Shown: positions 18,151-27,762, numbered from the stretch's first letter. The stretch is 64,000 bases of DNA from Flavobacteriaceae bacterium D16 (GCA_021295155.1 JAJTJC010000036.1:1054001-1118000), one strand, 5' to 3'. Notes: generated from the letters alone by a model not told the origin. Program-made: numbers and translations.

Positions 18151-18894
18151 GTGAGTGAATTAGCCAATAATACCTGTAAAAATTGCGGAGCATTCTCTTC
18201 AGGTAAGTACTGTCCGGACTGCGGACAGCGAATGGCTGTTCATAAGGTAACTTTTGGAGAAACTTTCAGTGATCTTATAGATACTCTTTTTTCTGTAAAT
18301 GCTCCCTTATTTGTCACCCTTAGGGAATTAATAGTCAGCCCGGGGAAACTGCTCAGGAATTACCTGGGAGGTCAGCGCAAGAAATATTATAAACCTGTTG
18401 CCTTTTTTATATTAACCACAGTTCTTTATATAGTAATTCGCACAATTATTGGATTTGATCCTTTTCGGAATGATGCCTTCCAGGTACAGGATGGGGCAGA
18501 TGGGGCCACAAAATTTGAAGAAGCCAGAAATTATTTTTTACTGAATATCAATAATTTACTTTTTATTTTCGTTTTTACGCTTGCTATATTTTCCAAACTT
18601 TTTTATCATCGACGCTATTCTCTGGCTGAGTTTTTAGTAATTTCATTTTACCTGCTGGGGATATATACCTTACTATCAACTATTGATATAGTAATAATTC
18701 AATTTATTACCGATAAAGCCCAGGGTGTAAGGATCCTTGTGATGATGATTTACTTCATTTACGCGATGCTGTCTTTATTGAAAAAACCCATCTTTGTTGT
18801 TGTCCTAAAATCCATTGTAGTATATCTTTTGTCTTTCGTGTTCTATTTTGCAATGTCTTATGGACTTTCATACCTAATCGTCCTTTTTAAGTAG
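18151..18894 (+). CDS. DUF3667 zinc-ribbon membrane protein
   Basis: 247 residues from the GTG at 18151, two bases after ruvC; an ATG at 18106 in the same frame would overlap ruvC by 43 bp. An N-terminal zinc ribbon (CKNCG, then CPDCGQR, residues ~8-28) is followed by about five membrane helices, the DUF3667 arrangement. The function is unknown. Its stop codon abuts hemW. Confidence 0.8.
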   Translation: MSELANNTCKNCGAFSSGKYCPDCGQRMAVHKVTFGETFSDLIDTLFSVNAPLFVTLRELIVSPGKLLRNYLGGQRKKYYKPVAFFILTTVLYIVIRTIIGFDPFRNDAFQVQDGADGATKFEEARNYFLLNINNLLFIFVFTLAIFSKLFYHRRYSLAEFLVISFYLLGIYTLLSTIDIVIIQFITDKAQGVRILVMMIYFIYAMLSLLKKPIFVVVLKSIVVYLLSFVFYFAMSYGLSYLIVLFK

Positions 18895-18899
18895 TGGTT

Positions 18900-20027
18900 A
18901 TGGCCGGCATTTATATCCATATCCCCTTTTGCAAGCAGGCCTGCCATTATTGTGATTTTCATTTCTCTACACAGTTAAAGAAAAAAAAGCCCTTTCTGGA
19001 TGCCCTTATTTGTGAGATGGAATTGCGCCGGGATGCACTGGGGGGCACTGCTGTGGAAACCCTGTATTTTGGTGGAGGTACTCCCTCCTTGTTGGAATCC
19101 GAAGAAATTGCCGGGCTTATAGAACAGGCCAAAGCAACTTTTACTTTTATAAAAGACCCGGAAATCACACTGGAGGTTAACCCGGATGATGTTACCCAAA
19201 AGAAAGCCAGAGCATGGGCAGAGGTTGGAGTAAATCGCCTCAGCATGGGGGTGCAGTCGTTTTTTGAGGAAGATCTCAAATTTATGAACCGTGCCCACAA
19301 TGCCGAAGAAGCCCAAAAGGCTTTGGAATGGTCTAATGCACATTTTGATAATATCTCTGTAGACTTGATTTATGGCTATCCCCTGCTAACCGGGGAGAAG
19401 TGGATGAAGAATCTGGAGATTGCTTTGTCCTATAAAGTTCCGCACATTTCAGCCTATGCGCTCACTGTTGAGCCTAAAACCGCTTTAAATACATTTATCA
19501 AAAAGGGCAAGGTTGCCCCTCCAGATGAAGCGCAGGCAGCCGCCCATTTCCGAATGCTTACAGATACCATGGGAAACGAAGGTTATGTACATTATGAGAC
19601 CTCCAATTTTGGGAAGCCCGGGTATTTTTCCCGAAACAATACAGCTTACTGGACCGGGAAACCTTATTTGGGATTAGGTCCGTCCGCGCATTCGTTTTTT
19701 GGGGATAAACGTGCCTGGAACGTCGCCAATAACACAAAGTATATCAAGTCTATTCAAGAGGGGATAGTACCGGTCGAATATGAGGAATTGAGTAAGCAGG
19801 ACCGATATAACGAATATATCATGACCGGTCTGCGGACCATCTGGGGGGTTTCCCCATTGGAAATTGAACAGCGTTTCGGTGAACCTTACAAACAGTACTT
19901 CCTGTCTAAAGTTGCTGTTTATCTAAACAGTGGCGAATTAATGAAAAAAGAAGAAGTTGTAGTAGCTACTTCCTCTGGCAAATTCCTGGTGGATGGGATA
20001 GCCGCAGACCTGTTTCGTGTCGAGTAG
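18900..20027 (+). CDS. hemW: HemW, radical SAM heme chaperone
   Basis: 375 residues from the ATG at 18900 (a GTG at 18894 overlaps the previous stop). HemW binds heme and a 4Fe-4S cluster and inserts heme into respiratory proteins. The cluster motif CKQACHYCDF is at residues 12-21, then YFGGGTPS and the VNRLSMGVQSF segment, followed by the C-terminal HemN domain. It was formerly annotated as an oxygen-independent coproporphyrinogen oxidase; it has the HemW-like CxxxCxxC spacing and lacks the N-terminal extension of HemN. Confidence 0.9.
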   Translation: MAGIYIHIPFCKQACHYCDFHFSTQLKKKKPFLDALICEMELRRDALGGTAVETLYFGGGTPSLLESEEIAGLIEQAKATFTFIKDPEITLEVNPDDVTQKKARAWAEVGVNRLSMGVQSFFEEDLKFMNRAHNAEEAQKALEWSNAHFDNISVDLIYGYPLLTGEKWMKNLEIALSYKVPHISAYALTVEPKTALNTFIKKGKVAPPDEAQAAAHFRMLTDTMGNEGYVHYETSNFGKPGYFSRNNTAYWTGKPYLGLGPSAHSFFGDKRAWNVANNTKYIKSIQEGIVPVEYEELSKQDRYNEYIMTGLRTIWGVSPLEIEQRFGEPYKQYFLSKVAVYLNSGELMKKEEVVVATSSGKFLVDGIAADLFRVE

Positions 20028-20113
20028 ATCAGGACTTCATATTTCAGGAACAGCTGCCGAGAAGGTTACATTAAACTTTGTAACTTCGAACTTCAGCAGA
20101 TTAATATTAGAAA

Positions 20114-20863
20114 ATGATTGCCAGCATACAATTACGAAGTAAAATCATCAAGGTAGACCTTAGTAAACCGCTCGATATATCAATCCCCATTAGAGATGGT
20201 GAAGAGAATGTCAATGCATGGTATGTGGGACCACCCAAACTACAGCCCTTTACCGATGGCGAATTTACAGGCAGTGTACAGGAGGGTTTTGCAGTCAATT
20301 TTTATAAGTTCGAGTTCATCCCGCATTCGCATGGCACGCACACCGAATGCGTTGGTCATATCACAGAAAAAGTACATTCTGTCAATTCCCATTTAAAGCA
20401 GTATTTCCATCTGGCAGAACTCATCACAGTAGCCCCTGAAGACCTGGGAGGTGATTTTGTTATTTCTGCGAAACAGATCCGATATGCCCTGAGGAACAAA
20501 AAAAGGGAGGCCCTGATTATAAGGACGCTGCCCAATATGCTGCAAAAGCGTTCCCAACAATATTCCAATACCAATCCCCCTTATTTGCTCGAAGAAGCTG
20601 CCCAATATTTAGCGAGCAAAGGGATAAAACATTTGTTGATAGACCTGCCTTCTATAGACAGGGAGCAGGATGAAGGAGCCTTGCGAGCCCACCGTGCATT
20701 CTGGAAATTACAGGGCAAAATCAGGTATGACGCTACCATTACTGAGTTCATCTATGTAGATAACTCCATAGAAGACGGCACCTATTTGCTGGATCTTCAG
20801 CTAGCTCCATTTGAAAACGATGCCAGTCCTTCCAGGCCGGTATTATACCAACCCTTAGTATAA
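20114..20863 (+). CDS. Cyclase-family (kynurenine formamidase-like) hydrolase
   Basis: 249 residues. The metal motif HSHGTHTECVGH near residue 75 is the HxGTHxD-type signature of the cyclase/KynB superfamily, with Glu in place of the usual Asp. The C-terminal DLPSIDREQDEG segment is also family-like. It probably hydrolyses an amide or lactone. No tryptophan-degradation genes are nearby, so the substrate is not assigned. Confidence 0.82.
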   Translation: MIASIQLRSKIIKVDLSKPLDISIPIRDGEENVNAWYVGPPKLQPFTDGEFTGSVQEGFAVNFYKFEFIPHSHGTHTECVGHITEKVHSVNSHLKQYFHLAELITVAPEDLGGDFVISAKQIRYALRNKKREALIIRTLPNMLQKRSQQYSNTNPPYLLEEAAQYLASKGIKHLLIDLPSIDREQDEGALRAHRAFWKLQGKIRYDATITEFIYVDNSIEDGTYLLDLQLAPFENDASPSRPVLYQPLV

Positions 20864-20898
20864 GACACCCTCGTCTGTAATCTTATTATATTTAACTT

Positions 20899-21522
20899 AT
20901 GGAGAACAGTATTGAAATTGTATTGGGGCTGCTGCTGGGGGCCATATTCATGTTCTGGACCTATTCCTTTTTCAGGAAAAAGAAAAGCAAGGAACTAACA
21001 GAGCATCAATCCACCATATTGTTGCAGAAGATCCGCAGTGTTTGCAAATTGATGACCATTGAGGGTGATTTTGCCGAGATCTACCGGTATGAAAACACCA
21101 GACAGCATTTTATGAGTCTGTTCAGCAGCAAAAAAAAGGCTTTGATTGTAATTAATGCCAAGGCACAGATCGGGTTCGACCTCAAGAAAGTACATATGCA
21201 TGCCGACAATGAAAAGAAAAAGATTATCATGACCAACTTTCCGGAACCGGAAGTACTTTCCATTGAACCGGAACTCGAATTCTACGACATTAAAAACGGA
21301 TTGTTCAATAGTTTCAGGCCAAAAGACCTGACTACACTTAACAAAGAGGCTAAGACACATATCCGGGAAAAAATCCCGGAAAGCGGCCTAATGGATACTG
21401 CTAAACGGGAAGCCCTTGAGGCAGTCTTGCTGATCGAGCAGATTGTTGAAACCATAGGTTGGACCCTCGATTATTCAGCACTTGAAATAGATGATAAGAT
21501 TCGATCACGATTACCAGAATAG
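20899..21522 (+). CDS. DUF4230 membrane-anchored protein
   Basis: 207 residues. One N-terminal membrane helix (about 5-23) is followed by a DUF4230 domain with the ALIVINAKAQIGFDLKKV-type strand and the IIMTNFPEPEVLSIEPE segment. The function of the family is unknown. The start of the next gene follows closely. Confidence 0.82.
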   Translation: MENSIEIVLGLLLGAIFMFWTYSFFRKKKSKELTEHQSTILLQKIRSVCKLMTIEGDFAEIYRYENTRQHFMSLFSSKKKALIVINAKAQIGFDLKKVHMHADNEKKKIIMTNFPEPEVLSIEPELEFYDIKNGLFNSFRPKDLTTLNKEAKTHIREKIPESGLMDTAKREALEAVLLIEQIVETIGWTLDYSALEIDDKIRSRLPE

Positions 21523-21541
21523 TAAAACGTACCAACCACAT

Positions 21542-21943
21542 ATGAAGAACAATATTTTAACACTGATCTTTTTAGTTATGACTTTCTACGTTTCCGGACA
21601 GGAATCCAAATCTGATCCTGAATTTGATCCCGCTTTTGTACACAGCGTTTATTTCTGGTTAAACAATCCGGACAATGAAGCAGATAGGGCAGCTTTTGAA
21701 AAGGCAATACATACCCTTTTAGTCAATTCCAAGTATACCAAAACCAACTTTTTGGGCATCCCGCCAAAGTCTGAGCGAGAGGTAGTAGACGACTCTTTTA
21801 CCTACAACTTGTTTGTTACTTTCGAATCTGCAGACGCCCAGGAAGCTTACCAGGTAGAAGAGGCGCACCTGGCATTTATTGAGGAAGCGCAGTCGCTCTG
21901 GAGAAAAGTGGTTGTATACGATGCCCGGGGTAAGGTAGAGTAG
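21542..21943 (+). CDS. Exported Dabb-domain protein
   Basis: 133 residues from the ATG at 21542, which gives a proper signal peptide (NILTLIFLVMTFYVSG); an earlier in-frame ATG at 21491 lies inside the preceding gene. The mature part (FVHSVYFWLNN ... VTFESADAQEAYQ) is a stress-responsive A/B-barrel (Dabb) domain. The role is unknown; most family members act as small dimeric barrels. Confidence 0.8.
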   Translation: MKNNILTLIFLVMTFYVSGQESKSDPEFDPAFVHSVYFWLNNPDNEADRAAFEKAIHTLLVNSKYTKTNFLGIPPKSEREVVDDSFTYNLFVTFESADAQEAYQVEEAHLAFIEEAQSLWRKVVVYDARGKVE

Positions 21944-21979
21944 GCCCTTTTAAATTGAAGGTATAGCCGTTTTTCAATC

Positions 21980-22342
21980 ATGAATATCGAGAGTTTCAGA
22001 CACTATTGTCTCAGCAAAAAAGGGGTAACGGAAGAGTTCCCCTTTGATGAGGTGACCCTGGTTTTTAAGGTGATGGGTAAAATGTTTGCGCTTGCCCCTT
22101 TAGAGCGAATTCCCTCTCAGATTAACCTGAAATGTGATCCTGAGAGAGCTCAGCTCCTTCGTGAAGAATGGGACGGGATTATAATGCCGGGCTACCATAT
22201 GAGTAAGTTACACTGGAATACCTTATTTATGGAACAATTACCCAATGACCTGCTCACTGAACTTATCGATCACTCCTATGACCTGGTTGTGGCTAAATTT
22301 CCCAAAAAATTGCGAGTTGCCTGGGAAGAGCTCCCTGATTAG
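21980..22342 (+). CDS. MmcQ/YjbR family DNA-binding-like protein
   Basis: 120 residues, a complete MmcQ/YjbR domain: CLSKKGVTEEFPFDE at the N-terminus, VFKVMGKMFAL, then PGYHMSKLHWNTLF and the HSYDLVVAKFPKKLR end. YjbR folds like a double-stranded DNA-binding domain, but its role is not established. Confidence 0.87.
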   Translation: MNIESFRHYCLSKKGVTEEFPFDEVTLVFKVMGKMFALAPLERIPSQINLKCDPERAQLLREEWDGIIMPGYHMSKLHWNTLFMEQLPNDLLTELIDHSYDLVVAKFPKKLRVAWEELPD

Positions 22343-22386
22343 GGCAAAGGTCTAATCGACTTTTCGAAGCGCCAAAGGCTATTGTA

Positions 22387-22394
22387 TATCTTTG
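22387..22394 (+). promoter_or_regulatory. -7 element of the MutS-like gene promoter
   Basis: TATCTTTG, a perfect TAnnTTTG match, 24 bp before the ATG at 22419. Confidence 0.55.
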
Positions 22395-22418
22395 TATTCC
22401 TTTATATCGTAGGCACAC

Positions 22419-24191
22419 ATGCAGGATCCCAAAACGTATTATTCCCAAAGGTTAAAGACCCTTCAAGAGGACAAGGCTAAAGTTTCCAAAAAAATTCTGA
22501 CTTATAGCTTGTTGCGCTTGCTGGTGTTTGTGTTGCTGATAGCAGTGATTTATTTCCGATTTAACGACTGGGGGTTCATCGGGTTCTCAGGTTTAATTGC
22601 TCTTTTCCTATTTGTTTTTTTGGTGCTCAGGTTTAACAGGCTGCAGTATCAGAGGAATAAGTTAAAAGCCCTTATCCGACTTAATGAAACGGAATTGGAA
22701 GTATTGGATAGGAAGTTTAGCCAGTTGCCCACTGGATCCGAATATGAGCAGGAGGCTCACCATTTTGCACGGGATATTGATCTCTTCGGAGACGGTAGTT
22801 TTTTCCAGTACGCCAACCGCACCGGACTGAAGGAGGGAAGGGATATGCTAGCCAGTTGGTTATTGAGCAACCATACAGATCATATTAAACAGAAACAATT
22901 GGCCGTGCAGGAGCTGCGCGATATGCCTGAGTGGCGGCAAGATTTTACGGCCACGGCTACCCTGCTTCAGACAGAAGTCGATCCTGAAACACTTACTCAT
23001 TGGTTTAAGGGTTATAAACCGTTTCTTGGTAAACGCTTCAGGATTTTACCCCTGGCCTTTAGCCTCATCTCCATTGCCTTGATAGTGGCCTATTTCCTGG
23101 GTCAATTATCAGGCTGGAGTATCGTATTCTGGCTTTTTGCAGGCCTGGGGATTACGGGTTTCTACCTAAAAAAGATCAATAGGCTTGCAGTTTCTGCATC
23201 TCATGCGTTGAATACCTTTCAGCAATATCACAAATTGATCGCCTTGCTGGAATCCGTATCATTTCGTTCTGAACTCCTTGCCCGTAAACAAGCGATCTAT
23301 AAAAAAGAGAAGGAATCGGTTTCACAGCTGGTCCGAAAATTTGCTGATATTTTAAATGCATTTGACCAGCGTAACAATATGATTTTCGGTTTCCTGGGAA
23401 ATGGTTTTTTGTTGTGGGACTTGTACCAGTCGTATCGAATTGAAAGCTGGATTCTGGAGTATGGAGATAAGGTAGCGGTATGGTTCGATGTGCTGAGTTA
23501 TTTTGACGCCAGCATCAGCCTTGGCACTTTTGCGTTTAATCACCCTACGTATGCCTTCCCCAAAATCAGCTCGGATAACGTACTAATAGCTGCAAAGGAC
23601 GCCGGACACCCGCTTTTAGAAAGATCCCGATTGGTCACCAATGACTTTCGTATCAGTGAAGAAGAATTTCACATAATTACCGGAGCGAATATGGCTGGGA
23701 AAAGTACTTTCCTCAGAACAGTATCCCTGCTTATCGTGACGGCTAACTTAGGACTTCCCGTATGTGCTTCTGGAATGGTATACAAACCGGTCAGGCTGAT
23801 AACCAGTATGCGCACAGCCGATTCGCTGTCCCGGCATGAATCCTACTTTTTTTCAGAGCTAAAACGTCTGAAGTTTATCGTGGATGAAATTGGCGAGGAA
23901 CCTTATTTCATCATCCTGGATGAAATCCTGAAAGGGACCAACAGTACCGACAAGGCGCAGGGGTCACGTAAGTTTCTGGAACGATTGCTCACTTCGCTCT
24001 CGGCCGGACTTATTGCTACCCACGACCTCAGTCTTTGTGATGCTGCTGATGCCAACAAACAGGTAAGCAATTATTATTTCGATGCCAATATCGTAGGCGG
24101 GGAGTTGTATTTTGATTATCAATTGAAGCCGGGGATCTGTCAGAATATGAATGCTTCCTTCCTGCTAAAGAAAATGAAGATTGTTGAATAG
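22419..24191 (+). CDS. Membrane-associated MutS-family ATPase
   Basis: 590 residues. Two N-terminal membrane helices (about 27-65), a MutS core-like helical region with another hydrophobic pair (about 205-250), and a C-terminal MutS ATPase domain with Walker A GANMAGKSTFLRT near residue 425 and Walker B FIILDEILKGTNS near 500. It lacks the mismatch-recognition domain I and the MutS2 Smr domain. The family is common in Bacteroidota; its function is not known. It should not be called mutS. Confidence 0.85.
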   Translation: MQDPKTYYSQRLKTLQEDKAKVSKKILTYSLLRLLVFVLLIAVIYFRFNDWGFIGFSGLIALFLFVFLVLRFNRLQYQRNKLKALIRLNETELEVLDRKFSQLPTGSEYEQEAHHFARDIDLFGDGSFFQYANRTGLKEGRDMLASWLLSNHTDHIKQKQLAVQELRDMPEWRQDFTATATLLQTEVDPETLTHWFKGYKPFLGKRFRILPLAFSLISIALIVAYFLGQLSGWSIVFWLFAGLGITGFYLKKINRLAVSASHALNTFQQYHKLIALLESVSFRSELLARKQAIYKKEKESVSQLVRKFADILNAFDQRNNMIFGFLGNGFLLWDLYQSYRIESWILEYGDKVAVWFDVLSYFDASISLGTFAFNHPTYAFPKISSDNVLIAAKDAGHPLLERSRLVTNDFRISEEEFHIITGANMAGKSTFLRTVSLLIVTANLGLPVCASGMVYKPVRLITSMRTADSLSRHESYFFSELKRLKFIVDEIGEEPYFIILDEILKGTNSTDKAQGSRKFLERLLTSLSAGLIATHDLSLCDAADANKQVSNYYFDANIVGGELYFDYQLKPGICQNMNASFLLKKMKIVE

Positions 24192-24217
24192 ATTAGGATC
24201 TGGATGATTTCTGAAAT

Positions 24218-24252
24218 TCATTCATCTACAGTAAACTGCCATTCATCTACAG
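24218..24252 (+). promoter_or_regulatory. Tandem LytTR-type operator A, upstream of the H-NOX operon
   Basis: Two direct repeats, TCATTCATC (24218-24226) and CCATTCATC (24239-24247), each followed by TACAG, with a 21-bp period (9 + 12). This is the layout bound by LytTR-domain regulators. It lies 77-111 bp before the receiver gene at 24329. The nearest -7-like TTTG is at 24290-24293, 47 bp from the second repeat to the octamer, unlike sites B-D. Confidence 0.75.
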
Positions 24253-24328
24253 CTATTGTCGGTTTATCATCAAAGGATACACGAGATCTTTTGAAATACG
24301 GAAATTAGTAGGCTAACTTAATCGCACC

Positions 24329-24730
24329 ATGAATATTTTATTTATAGAAGACGATCTTATTGAGACCATGAAATTGCAAAGGACCATCGCCAAACTGCAA
24401 TTGAAACATAAGATCCGTGAAGCCAAAAACGGGGAAGAAGCCTTAGCCGTTTTAAAAGATGGCAGTACACTTCCTGATATTATCCTGCTGGATTTAAACA
24501 TGCCCCGCATGAATGGGCTGGAATTTCTCAAAATCCTCAAGGAGGATGAGGTGTTAAAATACCTGCCAACCATTATCCTTACCACTTCGGAAAACCAGGC
24601 TGATCTGCTTGAAGCGTATCGAATTGGAATTGCAGGGTATGTGATCAAACCTCTAAAACATGAAGACTACGAGGCCAAACTTAAAAGGGTAATGGACTAC
24701 TGGGACATCAATGAACTGGTAAAACCCTAA
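24329..24730 (+). CDS. Stand-alone response regulator receiver (CheY-like)
   Basis: 133 residues, a single receiver domain. The acidic pocket is Glu7/Asp8/Asp9, the phospho-acceptor Asp55 lies in DIILLDLNMPRMNGLEF, the switch Thr/Ser is in ILTTSEN and Lys107 is in VIKPL. There is no output domain. It is the first gene after LytTR operator A and upstream of H-NOX, and could carry phosphate from the kinase to the Hpt protein, as in split phosphorelays. Confidence 0.9.
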   Translation: MNILFIEDDLIETMKLQRTIAKLQLKHKIREAKNGEEALAVLKDGSTLPDIILLDLNMPRMNGLEFLKILKEDEVLKYLPTIILTTSENQADLLEAYRIGIAGYVIKPLKHEDYEAKLKRVMDYWDINELVKP

Positions 24731-24745
24731 CAGAAAGCTTCATTT

Positions 24746-24770
24746 CACAACAAAATTTTCCACTGTTGTG
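24746..24770. repeat. Inverted repeat between the receiver and H-NOX genes
   Basis: CACAACA (24746-24752) and TGTTGTG (24764-24770) form a seven-pair perfect dyad with an 11-nt loop. It could be a weak terminator, an mRNA processing site or an operator separating the receiver gene from H-NOX. Confidence 0.45.
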
Positions 24771-24802
24771 CTACTTTTCTTACTTTCCAATAAAATAACT
24801 AC

Positions 24803-25345
24803 ATGAAAGGCATTGTTTTTACAGAATTTCTCGAAATGGTTGAGGATCAGTTTGGGTTGGAGGTGGTAGATACCATTATAGAGAAAGCCGAATTACCATC
24901 TGAAGGTGTTTATACCGCTGTGGGTACCTATGATTTTAATGAAATGGTTAGTCTGATCAGCCAGTTAAGTGAACAGGTGAACATGCAAGTCAATGACCTG
25001 CTTTATGCATTTGGGTTGTATCTGTTCGACAGTCTGGGAAAGGTACATCCGGAGGTAATCCAAAATTACAATTCGCCACTGGCTCTCTTAAATTCCATAG
25101 AAGACCACATTCATGTGCATGTTAAGAAACTGTACCCCGATGCAGAGTTACCTCAATTCAAGGTTCTGGACAAGACAGACCATTCCCTTTCCATGATCTA
25201 TTCTTCTTCCAGGGGATTGTACAGTCTGGCTCATGGCCTAATTGAAAAGACATTTACCCATTTTAAAGGTGAGGCGGATATCAAATATACCCTCTTGTCT
25301 GAAGATGGTACAGAAGTGAAGTTTGATATTGTTCAGCATGGATAA
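24803..25345 (+). CDS. H-NOX heme nitric oxide sensor
   Basis: 180 residues, one complete HNOB domain. The proximal heme His aligns to His104 in IHVHVKKLYPDAELP, and the heme-propionate motif YxSxR is Tyr133-Ser135-Arg137. Family proteins bind NO (sometimes O2) on ferrous heme and inhibit or control a partner kinase. No methyl-accepting domain is fused. The gene overlaps the downstream histidine kinase by 8 bp, the usual H-NOX/HnoK pairing, so the kinase is the likely partner. Confidence 0.94.
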   Translation: MKGIVFTEFLEMVEDQFGLEVVDTIIEKAELPSEGVYTAVGTYDFNEMVSLISQLSEQVNMQVNDLLYAFGLYLFDSLGKVHPEVIQNYNSPLALLNSIEDHIHVHVKKLYPDAELPQFKVLDKTDHSLSMIYSSSRGLYSLAHGLIEKTFTHFKGEADIKYTLLSEDGTEVKFDIVQHG

Positions 25346-27437
25346 CAAAGAAGTTTTACTTCTTAAAAGGGCTCTGGAACGTCAAAAAAAAGCACGTTTA
25401 CAGGCAGAAAAAATCCTGGAACAAAAATCCAAGGAATTATTTGATGCCAAGCAGCATCTGGAACATGCCAATGCCCGGCTTGAAAACCTGTTGAACGAGA
25501 AGACTTCCGAACTGGATGGTGCCTTTCTGAATATTATTGATCCTTATGTAGTCATGGATCTCGACTTCAATGTGATCAATATGAACAAATCCGCAAAAGA
25601 GTTCCTGGGGTTTGATCACAGCAAGGAAACAGTAAACCTTTCAGAACTGGTACATGAAGAATACCTTCAATATACGATGGAGTCTATAGCCACCTTGAAG
25701 GAAGTTGGGACGCTTCAGAATTACAAGGCCAAGATCAGAACAAAAAGAGGAGCAGAGCGCTTCGTTCAGATAAACAGCAGTATTATTTACAATCAGACAG
25801 GGGATCCAATAGCTGCGCAGGGTATTATCAGAGATATTACCTCTGAAACCGAAATAAAGCAACTATTATCTGATCAGAAAAAACAACTGGACGTAATTGT
25901 AGATAACTCTCCTTTGGGATTTGTCCTTACGGTGGGAGGACAGATCGTAAAAGCGAACAGTACGTTCTGTAATTTCCTGGGATATTTGGAATTGGAATTG
26001 TGTAAACTAAAGGTGAGTGATATCTCATTCAAAGAAGACCTTCCCGCCTCCAAGTCCCTTATGGAGGAAATGAATGCCGGTAAAACAGACAATTTCATTA
26101 TCAACAAACGATACAAAAGAAAGGATGGATCCATTCTTTGGGCAAAAACCAATGTAAATGCCGTCAGGGATCGGAATGGGGTTATCAAATATCAACTGGC
26201 AATTGTAGAAGACATTACCGTAGAGCGGGAAAAAGAATTGATGATTGAGGTAATAAATGACGTAGCAAAGGCAATCCTGGGAAAAATGGATATTCACGAA
26301 ATAGCCTGGGAAATAACCAAAAGCATTACCCACTACCTGGGATCAGAGGATTGTATTATTTATCTGGTTGATAGGGACAAACAATTCCTGGAACAAATCG
26401 CAGCCTATGGGGATAAAGTAGGTCATCAAGGTGAAATATATAATAAAATTAAACTCCACCTCGATCAGGGAATCGTGGGGACTGTAGCACGCACCGGCAA
26501 GGCAGAACTCATTGGGGATACCAGTAGGGATAAGCGTTATGTGGTAGACGACGCTATCCGGTATTCAGAGATCACGGTACCCATTATCTCTGAAGGAGAA
26601 GTAATCGGGGTCATTGATTCCGAGCATCCGGAAAAGAACTATTATACCAAGGCACACCTGGAAACCCTAAAAAATATAGCCAGATTGGTAGCTATGCAGC
26701 TAAAGAATGCGATTAACCTGAGGGAACGTCTGCTTACGGAAGAAGAAAACAAAAAACTACTGGAAGAACTACAACGAAGCAACGAGGGGCTTAAAGAATA
26801 TGCACATATTGTATCACACGACCTTAAATCTCCCTTGCGCAGTATAAATGCCCTGGCATCCTGGCTACATGAAGACTATGCGGAACTCCTGGATGAAACC
26901 GGGGTTTATAACCTCAAAATGATACAGGAGAAGACCGAAAGTATGGACAACCTGATCAAAGGGATCTTAAAATATTCCAGTATTGAATACGACAAACTGG
27001 AATACGAAAAGGTAGATGTAAACGATGTGGTTAAACACATTCGTGAAATTATTTATGTGCCGGAACACGTAAATATTGTAATCATGAATCCACTACCCGT
27101 CATGGTTGCAGATGATACCAAAATCCATCAGTTGTTTCAAAACCTGATCAGCAATGCGGTTTCCCACATTGATAAGGAAGAGGGCCTTGTAAAGATCAGT
27201 AGTGAAGAAACGGAGACCCACTGGAAATTTCAAGTTGAAGATAATGGTGTTGGAATAGCCAAGGAATACCATGAGAAGATATTCAAGGTATTTCAATCTC
27301 TGGAAACTACTGAAAAATCTACTGGGATCGGACTTTCCATAGTCAAAAAAATCGTTGATCTTTATAAGGGTGATATCTGGCTGGAATCTGAGCCCGGTTC
27401 GGGAACCTGTTTTTACTTTACATTAATAAAGCAATAA
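25338..27437 (+). CDS. PAS-PAS-GAF sensor histidine kinase, H-NOX partner
   Basis: 699 residues from the ATG at 25338. A coiled-coil N-terminus (about 10-60), two PAS domains (about 65-170 and 185-300), a GAF domain (about 315-455), HisKA with His494 in VSHDLKSPLRS, and HATPase with LFQNLISNAVSH, VEDNGVGIA and TGIGLSIVKK. There is no membrane segment and no receiver, so it is cytosolic and simple. It overlaps H-NOX by 8 bp and the Hpt gene by 1 bp. It probably integrates H-NOX state with PAS/GAF signals and feeds a separate receiver. Confidence 0.92.
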   Translation: MDNKEVLLLKRALERQKKARLQAEKILEQKSKELFDAKQHLEHANARLENLLNEKTSELDGAFLNIIDPYVVMDLDFNVINMNKSAKEFLGFDHSKETVNLSELVHEEYLQYTMESIATLKEVGTLQNYKAKIRTKRGAERFVQINSSIIYNQTGDPIAAQGIIRDITSETEIKQLLSDQKKQLDVIVDNSPLGFVLTVGGQIVKANSTFCNFLGYLELELCKLKVSDISFKEDLPASKSLMEEMNAGKTDNFIINKRYKRKDGSILWAKTNVNAVRDRNGVIKYQLAIVEDITVEREKELMIEVINDVAKAILGKMDIHEIAWEITKSITHYLGSEDCIIYLVDRDKQFLEQIAAYGDKVGHQGEIYNKIKLHLDQGIVGTVARTGKAELIGDTSRDKRYVVDDAIRYSEITVPIISEGEVIGVIDSEHPEKNYYTKAHLETLKNIARLVAMQLKNAINLRERLLTEEENKKLLEELQRSNEGLKEYAHIVSHDLKSPLRSINALASWLHEDYAELLDETGVYNLKMIQEKTESMDNLIKGILKYSSIEYDKLEYEKVDVNDVVKHIREIIYVPEHVNIVIMNPLPVMVADDTKIHQLFQNLISNAVSHIDKEEGLVKISSEETETHWKFQVEDNGVGIAKEYHEKIFKVFQSLETTEKSTGIGLSIVKKIVDLYKGDIWLESEPGSGTCFYFTLIKQ

Positions 27438-27760
27438 TGAAGGAAGAGCAGCCTAATATGGAATATATTGATCAACTTTCAGGAAATGATGCGTCATTTA
27501 AGCAAAAATTCCTGCTTATCTTGAAGGAGGAATTTCCTTTGGAGCAAAAGGAATACCTGGAAAGCCTCAGGATGAAAGATGGGGGTCGGGCTGCCCAAAT
27601 TGTTCACAAACTGAAGCATAAATTCAATATTTTAGGACTGCATCAGGGCTACGGTTTGGCCGTGGATTATGAAGAGGCACTCAACAAGGGTGATTTTGGA
27701 TTGAACCCGGCGTTTCTGGAGGTTTTGAGCCGAATAGAGGTCTATTTAAAAACCATATAA
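27437..27760 (+). CDS. Stand-alone Hpt phosphotransfer protein
   Basis: 107 residues, mainly helical. His57 in VHKLKHKFNILGL fits the HxLK-x6-G phosphotransfer motif. It starts on the last base of the kinase gene and ends 2 bp before the LytTR regulator. Its presence implies a His-Asp-His-Asp relay: kinase, receiver, this protein, then LytTR regulator. Confidence 0.85.
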   Translation: MKEEQPNMEYIDQLSGNDASFKQKFLLILKEEFPLEQKEYLESLRMKDGGRAAQIVHKLKHKFNILGLHQGYGLAVDYEEALNKGDFGLNPAFLEVLSRIEVYLKTI

Positions 27761-27762
27761 GC

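Noticed and set aside
22419-24191. Call of DNA mismatch repair mutS
   Set aside because: The mismatch-recognition domain is absent and membrane helices are present; only the ATPase domain is MutS-like.
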